DNA from: Protea cynaroides
Lineage: Eukaryota > Streptophyta > Magnoliopsida > Proteales > Proteaceae
DNA length: 64,000 nt
Assembly: GCA_028583415.1 (NCBI GenBank)
Contig: CM053267.1
Span: 19,785,814-19,849,813, forward strand
Direction: 5' to 3'
A program made the translations under genes and the position numbers. The notes below the pieces were generated by a model that was not told the origin of the DNA, did not search any database, and saw only the letters and a list, made by a program, of their open reading frames with translations. The first letter of the stretch is position 1, and the number at the start of each line of letters is the position of its first letter. Positions 56,521 through 64,000 of this stretch are shown here, one piece after another.

Positions 56521-56784
56521 TCGTGGGGTTTTAATCCCTCTTTTCTCTCTCTCTCTCTCTCTCTCTCCGGCCGTTTTCAGGTGTTCTAGCGGTGAACGAT
56601 GTCCTTGCTGATTTTTGGTTGGGGACTGCTGGATGTTCCAGCAAGGTCCTCAGCGTCGCTCCAGGTTTCGGTGGTCTAATAAGAGAGAAGAAGATGAAAA
56701 TCATAACGATAGCAAAAATTGTAAATTTGAGGGAATCTTTGGTTAAATCTAAAGGAATTAGGGTTTTTTAAGTGCTCTCGGTTC

Positions 56785-56990
56785 AACCCGGTTCTAGGAA
56801 ATGAACCGGATAGAGAAAACCTGGTTATGGGTTGAACCGAACCAACCCATGACCCGAACCAATACCCATACGGGTTGACCCGAAGCCATTTTATGTCCCG
56901 GATATGGACCCATTTGGGTGAACCGGTAATGTCGGACCCGTACGAACCATTTTGGCTAGGTTCATTTCGGTCTAACCCAGAACCTTTTTT
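56785..56990. repeat. Cluster of GGTTNAACC/GAACCGG motifs in copia F leader
   Basis: A 200-base stretch dense in GGTTCAACCCGG, GAACCGG, GGGTTGACCCG and GAACC words, many near-palindromic. Function unknown. Confidence 0.6.
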
Positions 56991-57029
56991 AAACCAAATG
57001 ATTCTGTTATAATGATTCTGTTATACAGA

Positions 57030-57480
57030 TGGTGACGTTTAATAATTTTGGACTATCTTTATTATATATCACCATATTATAGTTATGAACCGAACGTCAC
57101 TGTATATGTGACTGCGGTTTTGATGACAGTTCGTTCTATATGTCGCTAAAAGTCAAAAGAACAGTGACTGTATTTGTTATGATAGTGTGTGTGTTCTGAA
57201 CGTCGTTAAAAATCCTAGTTTTCTTTTAGTGACATTTACGACGGAACGTTACTGTATCTATGTACATAGCAGAATGAATTAAGAACTGCTTTAGCGACAT
57301 TTGTAGACAGAACGCTACTGTATATAGATATACATAACAGAATGATTTATCTTACTATTTAGTGACATTAAAGAATAAACGCCACTAATATATGAATACA
57401 GTGAGGTTGTTTTGAGTCACTGTTTTAGTGACAGTAACAAACGCCATTAAAAGTTAGTGTTACATAATGTAAAGAATAAG
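57030..57480. repeat. Degenerate TTTAGTGACA/AACGTCACT repeats
   Basis: Several loosely repeated blocks contain TTTAGTGACAT or its relatives followed by GAACGCCACTGTATAT-like words. TAGCGACA/GTCGCTAAA arrays are typical of CACTA transposon subterminal regions, and GTTTTCTTTTAGTG (near 57215-57228) resembles a CACTA terminus on the opposite strand. I could not find a matching second end, so the class is a suggestion only. Confidence 0.45.
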
Positions 57481-57499
57481 CCATTAAGAACTATTTAAG

Positions 57500-57790
57500 A
57501 TTATTAGGCTTATGTTAACATTTATGAATGGTTGTTTAAAGGATGCCATAAATGACTAAAATGTCCTTATAATAAAGTTGTGTTAAAAATCAAGAAAACC
57601 ATTAGGTTTATTTTTAACACATATAAGTGTGTTTTTCAAGATGTCATAGATGACAAATATGCCCTTATAATAAAGTTTTGTGTTAAAATCAAGGAAATAA
57701 TTAGTTTTATTTTTTAACACATATAAGTGCTTATTAAGGATGTCATAAAAGAATGAAATACCCTTCTAGTGGTAGGCATCAGAAAATTGC
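57500..57790. repeat. Three-copy tandem repeat of about 99 bases
   Basis: The phrase GGATGCCATAAATGAC and its variants recurs at 57541, 57639 and 57738, each with TAACACATATAAGTG and CCTTATAATAAAGTT-like neighbours. The period is 98-99 bases. Confidence 0.85.
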
Positions 57791-58284
57791 ATCTTTTGCA
57801 TTGGGACTGGATATTATCCCCACAGGGAAATATTCTTTTCTTATGTGAGAAGATGGAATAAGGTAGAATGTGAAACTACAAGACAGTGGGAGCCTTCTTC
57901 TGCCTATAGGTGTGGAACAACCTTCTGAATTGTAGTGTAGCATTTTAGTCTTATTAATACAGACCTAGACAGATGTAGACTATAATCTTAGCCCACAGGT
58001 AATTTTGTAGGATACATCAGTCTGTCACTTAAGTTTGATGTCATCAACTTAGTGTAAAGTTTCACATACTAAAATTGATTATAATTTTAGCCCACAGGTA
58101 GATTATAATTAATTTTAGTGTGTTACTGATTATTGACGTGGGTTGATATCAGTATAAAGTTGTACGCTAATAAGTCTAAACTTTCTTATTGTTGTTTGCA
58201 ATTTATAATCAGATTAGTCTCCCAATGCTTACTAGGAAAAATTATTCAGATTGAAAATAGAAGATTTATTTAACCTTAGAGTGC

Positions 58285-58640
58285 ATGGATTTGGATATGG
58301 CGCTCCGTATAGAAGAGCCCGCTACTCTTACGGATTCCAATACGCTAGTCCAAATTGCTCATTATGATAAGTGGGAGTGGTCTAACCACTTGAGCCTAAT
58401 GCTTGTCATGAACAATATCGACAAGAGCATTAAAGGATCAATTCCTGAATGTAAGAAGATCATTGACTACATGAAGGCAATTGATGCTTAGTTTGTGAGT
58501 TCAAACAAGATGTTAGTAAGCACTCTAATGGAAAAATAAGACTCATTAAGTAACAATGGTAAAGATGATGTGTGTAACTACATCATGCACATGAGGGACA
58601 TCTCAGCTCAGATAATTTTGGTTTGTTATGAATCAAATTT
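58285..58640 (+). pseudogene. Copia F gag (broken)
   Basis: DLDMALRIEEP and HYDKWEWSNHLSLMLVMNNIDKSIKGS match the N-terminal gag of plant copia elements. A stop at 58489-58491 ends the first open part and the continuation reaches about 58640. No zinc knuckle is visible, so the gag is decayed or shortened. Confidence 0.75.
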
Positions 58641-59935
58641 AGTTGATTCTCATTCAAATAACTGGTGGATTGATTCTAGATTATCAATCCATGTGGCCAA
58701 TACCATGCAAGGCTTTCTGCAGACAATACTTTCGAAAGAAACTGAGAGACATATCCATTCAGAAAATCGGATGAAATCTCAAGTGGAAGCCGTAGGTGTC
58801 TATAGATTGATATTGCAATCCGAATATGTGTTGGATTTATGAGAAACCATTTATGTTCCATCTTTTGCAAAGAATATGATTTCTGTTTCTAGATTAACAC
58901 CTTTGGGTTATGTGTTTAATTTTTCTAGTACAGAAATAAGGATTTAAAAAAAATGTATTCATCGGTTCAGGTTCTTTAGTTGATGTTTTATTTCTCTTAA
59001 ATCTAGATCCAACATATGAAAGTAGTTTACTCTCTATAAATAATATTGGCATAAAGAGAATGAATGTGAATGAGAAATCCTCTCAGTTGTGGCATCTTAG
59101 ATTATGTCACACATCTAGTGACAAAATTAAAAGATTAGTGAATGATGGAATCCTTAAGATTCTTGATTTCACTGATCTAGGGTTATGTGTGGACTGCATC
59201 AAGGGAAAGCAGACTTACAAAATAAAGAAAGGTGCCAGAAGGTCAATTGAACTACTAAAAATCATACATATAGATATCTGTGGCCCATTTTCCACTCCTT
59301 GTCTGAATGGTCAGAGATACTTTATCTTCTTCATTGATGACCATTCTAAATCCATGTATCTCTATCTTTTAGTTCATAAAGATGAGGCATTAGAAGCCTT
59401 TAAGAACTTCAAGACAGAAGTATAGAAACAGACTGAAAAAGTGATTAAGATCGTAATATCAGATAGAGGTGGAGAATACTACGGTAGAACCACAGAATAT
59501 GGTCAAAGACCTGGCCCATTTGCACGGTATCTTCAAGAGCAAGGTATTGTACCATAATATACCGTGCCTGGATCTCCAGATCAAAATGGCATTGCTGAAA
59601 GAAGAAACCGTACACTTATGGATATGGTCAGGAGTATGATTAGTAACTCTAATCTACTTCTGAAATTGTGGAGTGAATTTCTTAAAATAGCGGTATATAT
59701 CTTGAACAGGGTACCATCCAAGTCGGTTCCTAAAACTTATTTTGAGTTGTGGAATGGATGGAAACCTAGTTTGAAGCATACTCGCATATGGGGCTGTAAA
59801 GCCAAAATAAGAGTCTATAATCCATTTCTTCAACAGTCAGTGGATATTTCATTGATTATTCTAAAAGATTTAAGGGTTGTAAGTTTTATTGTCCCTCATA
59901 TAGTCTTACCATTGTAGAGTCTAAAGTTGCCAAGT
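58641..59935 (+). pseudogene. Copia F protease and integrase (broken)
   Basis: NNWWIDSRLSIHVAN is the protease active site with the DSG/DTG Gly replaced. YVPSFAKNMISVSRL follows. The frame at 59060 carries the pre-integrase finger (SQLWHLRLCHTS ... CVDCIKGKQTYKIKKG) and the integrase core (IIHIDICGPFSTP, FIFFIDDHSKSMYLY). After stops come ISDRGGEYYGR, and 59564-59917 has SPDQNGIAERRNRTLMDMVRSM and YILNRVPSKSVPKTYFELWNG. The catalytic D, D and E positions are recognisable but in interrupted frames. Confidence 0.86.
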
Positions 59936-60248
59936 TTCTAGAGGATGACGACAACAGTTGGAGTATACAGAGTCGAAACATTGAGTCCAATGAACAAGAT
60001 GTATCGATAATTCCTTCTATATTTGGTGGTCAGGGATTTATCCCTTTACTAGTGGTACCTGTGGTTCATGAACAATACTACCTGTTCATAATGAATTACC
60101 ACATCAGGATACACCACATCAGGAACCAGTTGTCGTTTGAACCTGTGGTCCAGAATTAAGAAACCAATCATGAACCACAAGTTTTAAGGAGATCCTCGAA
60201 AGAGAAAAAATTAGAATAAGTGATGATCCGATATTATTTTCACAGGCT

Positions 60249-61790
60249 ATGGGTTGTATAGATACCATTTTATGGCATAATGCCATGAAGGATGAAATAG
60301 AATCTATGTCAAAGAATCTAGTATGGGAACTTGTAGAATTGCCTAAGGACACCTCTACCGTAGGGTATAAATGGGTTTTCAAAACTAAAATGGACCCACA
60401 TAGCAATATTGAAAGATACAAGGTTCGACTTGTGACAGAAAGTTATAATCAGAAGGCTAACATTGATTATAAAGAAACATTTCCGTCCGTATCTAGAAAA
60501 GATTCTTTGAGGATCATTATGGCACTGGTGGCTCACTATGATCTTGAGTTGCACCAGATGGATGTCAAGATGACATTTTTGAATGGTGATCTAATTAAGG
60601 AGGTATACATGGATCAACTTGAAGGTTTTTACTTCGGATAAAGGTGATCATCTAGTATGCAAGCTTAAGAGATCCATATATGGATTGAAACAAGCTTCCC
60701 TATAGTGGTATTTGAAATTTAATAGCACGATTATTTCCTACGGTTTTGTGGAGAATCGAGCTGATCAATGCATTTACATAAAGATCAAGGGAACTAGTTT
60801 TACCATACTAGTATTATATGTGGATGACATTCTTATAGCTAGCAATGATCTAGGGATGCTACACAAGACTAAATATTTCTTGACCCAAAACTTTGACAAA
60901 AATGATATGGGTGAAGCCTCCAATGTCATAGACATAGAGACTCACATGGACAGGTTTCTTAAGACCTTAGGACTGTCCTAGAAGGGTTATATTGACAAAG
61001 TTTTGGAACGGCTCAAGATGAAGCAATATTCATCAAGTGTAGCACCTCTTGTTAAAGGCGACAGACTTATTCTGGAGCAATGTCCGAAGACCAATCTGAA
61101 ATAGCAGACAATGCAAAATATCCCTTATGCATCAGTAGTAAACAATTTGATGTATGTTCAGGTCTATATCAAACCTGACATCTCATATTCAGTGGGAGTA
61201 TTAGGTAGGTTTCGAAAGAACCCTGGTTTGCCACATTGGACAATAGCAAAGAAAGTACTGAGGTATCTATAGGGCATCAAGGATCACATGCTCATATATA
61301 GACATGTTGATGTTTTGAAGCTAATCAGTTACTCAGATTCATATTTTGCTAAATGTGGAGATACAAGGAAGTATACTTCTGGCTTCATTTTTGTTTGTTG
61401 AAGGAGTAGTGTCTTGGCGCTGCGTAAAGCAACCTAAGACAGCTTCTTCTATTATTGAAGCGGAAGTGGTGGCATGCTATAAAGCAATTTCTCAGGCATT
61501 ATGGTTGAGGTAGTTTATCACAGTTTTGAGGTCATAAGTTTTATTGAAAGACCTATAAGGATCTACTGTGATAATACTGCATCTGTACGTCTCTCTAACA
61601 ACACATGCTCAGTGAGTCACTGCCGACACATTGAGATAAAGTATTTTGTTGTTAAAGAATACATTCGAGTTCTTTGCGTTCAAATAGAATATATTGACAC
61701 TAATGATATGATAGTTGATCCTTTCACTAAAGGGCTTCTGCCCAAGGTGTATGTAGTTCACGTGGATCATAAGGGATTATGTAAATCATT
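60249..61790 (+). pseudogene. Copia F reverse transcriptase and RNase H (broken)
   Basis: 60249-60641 reads AMKDEIESMSKNLVWELVELP, GYKWVFKTKMDP, YKETFPSVSRKDSLRIIMA and LHQMDVKMTFLNGDLIKEVYM. A frameshift leads to 60712-60981 with LVLYVDDILIASND. Beyond a stop, fragments YASVVNNLMYVQVYIKPDISYSVG and LISYSDSYFAKCGDTRKYTSG introduce RNase H, and 61501-61770 ends with RIYCDNTASVRLSNN and HIEIKYFVVKEYI ... VDPFTKGL. Confidence 0.87.
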
Positions 61791-62212
61791 AAGTTTTTTG
61801 AATGTTTTATTTATGATATTGCAATATAAAGTTTTGACGACTCGAAATAAAGCTATTTTCTGTCATTTATTTTTGTTTTATACATAATGTTTTGTAATGA
61901 TAGATGCCTATAATGTTTTCAAGGCAATAAAGTTGACCCTTGAATCGATTGTTGAATTGATTCTATAAAATAGGGTAGTCACAATTGAGGTTCATCGTAA
62001 AATAAACAATCTATTGTAATACATGGAATGAATGTTTCCATTGTACTTTAATACTGTGACATGCACTGCCATGATTCATGGATTGGGAGTTTTATTATGA
62101 ACATAAAGAATAAGTCCATAAGGAAAGATCCGAAAGTTAATGTATGGTCATACATCAGGTTATAACTCTAAAATGGGTTGCCAAGTGGCAATCTGGGCCA
62201 AGTGGGAGAAGG

Positions 62213-62597
62213 TGAGTAAGTGGCCCACATGCCACTATCCATTTTAGGTATCCCCTATTAGGAAAGTTATGAGTGTCTGATCTCTGCGGGACATGTGGCA
62301 CCCAGATCACCATCCATCCTTGATGGAAGGAGACGGTTGGTCTATAAATACTAATGGGTAAGGGTCCTGTGTACACTGATAGAAATTGAGAACTCCATCA
62401 CGTTCTCTGTCTGGGAATACAGTCAGTGCATAAAAATCCTTTCCCTCTCTCTTCTCTCTGGTTGTGGAGCACGGCATATCAGAGTACGTCAAGAGGACAT
62501 CGGTTGGACGGACAACAGCTGGAACAGATCCCTACACTACGGGTATGTCAAATCTTATTCCGCATAGACATACATATGGATTGTAGTTTTTCTTACA
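62213..62597 (+). repeat. 3' LTR of copia F
   Basis: TGAGTAAGTGGCC to TTTTTCTTACA, preceded by the purine tract CAAGTGGGAGAAGG. The pair differs by only a handful of bases although the interior is badly broken. Confidence 0.9.
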
Positions 62598-62602
62598 TCA
62601 TC

Positions 62603-64000
62603 ATGCCAAGCATCAGGGTTAGAGGATTTTATAAGGAGATGCAAACATTATAATTGAGGCTTTCAAAGAATATTAGTGGCATATTACATATAGCACTGGC
62701 TTATCAAGCCAGTTGAATCATAAAATGCAGGCCTGCCTGCGTGTGATCAAACTAATTAATTTACTATTTACATTCTGTACAATCATAATGTCTTATTACG
62801 ATATGCAAAGAATCTGTTCAATTTAACTGTACACTTGCATCCAACGAACAAACTCAACATATCTGAATCCAGTAGCTTTAGCCTGAAGTAATAGGGAAGA
62901 AAACAACCCAACCTCGACGAGTAAAAAGAACCCACCAGTATTATTTCTGTCTTCTGCTCTCTTTTCTTTTGTCTCACGGCTGGCAAAACAACAGGCCCAA
63001 ATGTGTCTACCCCCCATAGCAACATCTTTCGCCAAGCTCCCTCTTTCCTCTCAGTCCTTCTCTATCTAACTCCTGCATCTCCTAATCTCACTGCTCTTTC
63101 AGTCCTTACTCACCACGGCCACCCCCTCTCAATCTCACTCTCTCTAACCCCTCGAAAGCCTGAGCCATCTTTTACTCTCCCCTCCTACGAAACCCTTTCT
63201 ACCGAGTAAGGCCCCCTTAGGTTTTTTTTCTGGTTACCTTTTATAAACCCCCTTTAAAAGGCCCAATTAACCCCAACATTATCCTAAATCCTAAACATAA
63301 CCCCTAACCCTAGGACTATCTTAAGCCTAATTAAACTTAATAAACAGATTTTTTTCTTTTGTAACTTTATATTTTTTTTCTTGTTTTAATGATTTTCTCT
63401 TTTTATTTTTATGATGACCTATTTCTAAGACCCACAACATGACATTCAAACCCAAGCCCATAATGGAAAATCAACCCAAAAAGAAAATGACAGATAAGGG
63501 GATCTCTTGTAGCAGCAAAAATGGGGTGCTAACACCCCCATTCTCTTTTTTCTTTTTTTTTTCTCCTTGGCAATAAGATGATCAAAGTATCCAAAAAAAA
63601 AACTTTACCTTATCTGGTGAAAAAATGAATTTTCCCTTACCTGACTAGGAGTGGGGGATTTGGCCTGAATGGGGAAAGAAAATATTATAAAACAATGTCA
63701 GGGCTGAGATGATAAAAATGAGGTGCTTATAGATGCCCCTCTTATTGTACCAATCACGGTTAAAGAAAAAAAAAACCTTATTTTTGTCATAGATAGAACT
63801 TATAAATAAAAAGAAAGTTTAGAGATACCAAATTTTGGTCGACTTTGATGAATGTCGGATTCCTTCTTGGCGACCTTACCTAGTCATGTGGCTGAGCGAT
63901 GTTGACAATCATACCAATAACCATGAGAAATTTGACTGGAAAATCGATCCATTGGAAATGACTGATGATAGTAAGTGAACCGATTTTGGAGAATTTCCTC
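62603..64000. other. Unassigned AT-rich DNA to the window end
   Basis: About 1.4 kb with pyrimidine-rich (63020-63200) and T/A-rich stretches. CCCTAACCCTAGG near 63301 resembles a telomere word once only. No domain, RNA gene or transposon end is recognisable. Confidence 0.5.

Larger units (their letters stand above)
55738..62597 (+). mobile_element. Copia element F with short LTRs, degenerate
   Basis: Short LTRs (55738-56122 and about 62213-62597), tRNA-Met primer site (56126-56137), polypurine tract (CAAGTGGGAGAAGG near 62199-62212) and probable TSD TCATC (55733-55737, 62598-62602). The coding order gag, protease, integrase, RT, RNase H on the plus strand is Ty1/copia. Stops and frameshifts occur throughout. 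A leader of about 2.1 kb full of repeats separates primer site and gag, which is long for copia and may include inserted DNA. The 5' boundary is uncertain by two or three bases. Confidence 0.87.

Noticed and set aside
1..64000. CRISPR array, operon, prophage or defence system
   Set aside because: The window is plant nuclear DNA; no spaced identical repeats and no clustered co-directional prokaryotic genes occur.

Overview
The window is nuclear DNA from a flowering plant with a repeat-rich genome. Plant-type LTR retrotransposons primed from initiator tRNA-Met or tRNA-Asp, a plant L1-type LINE with an RNase H tail, plant hAT-like miniature elements and one intron-containing plant lipase gene all point that way. 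I cannot name the species. Almost everything is transposable-element sequence, and I see only one plausible functional host gene. I found no CRISPR array, operon or defence-type system.

Layout. 1-9242: a minus-strand Ty3/gypsy chromovirus (Tekay/Del-like), left LTR cut by the window edge. 9243-11145: the U3 ends of two older, related LTRs. 11253-11393: scrap of another gypsy pol. 11937-12230: truncated LINE-like retroposon. 12846-16516: a class II phospholipase A1 gene (DAD1-like lipase) with two exons and one 2.5-kb intron carrying a hAT-type miniature element and a second inverted-repeat element. 16823-52260: a nested stack. 52270-52990: degenerate tandem repeat. 52991-55737: unassigned, with pyrimidine-rich and CT-repeat DNA. 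55738-62597: an old plus-strand copia element with short LTRs and a long repeat-filled leader. 62603-64000: unassigned AT-rich DNA.

The nested stack is the main feature and can be resolved base by base from target-site duplications. An old copia fragment D (minus) is split between 16823-17934 and 51000-52260 by gypsy element C (17935-50999, TSD TTAGG). The interior of C is split by an L1-type LINE (20819-48543, 16-bp TSD, about 6.6 kb without its insertions). The LINE is split twice: by a solo gypsy LTR (21177-23417, TSD GTAGT) and by copia element A (23889-42741, TSD TGTAG). The right LTR of A is split by copia element B (31996-40966, TSD TTCAC). This is five levels deep (D>C>LINE>A>B) plus one side branch. 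LTR divergence by eye (C about 12%, A and B about 4-6%) fits the order of insertion.

The elements look non-functional. The chromovirus and copia A, D and F carry frameshifts and stops, and C has lost nearly all its coding region. B keeps one frame across its whole gag-pol with four stop codons, three of which have an evident ancestral codon one C:G-to-T:A change away. The lipase gene looks intact: the exons join in phase and the GHSLG nucleophile motif and a plausible Asp/His pair are present.
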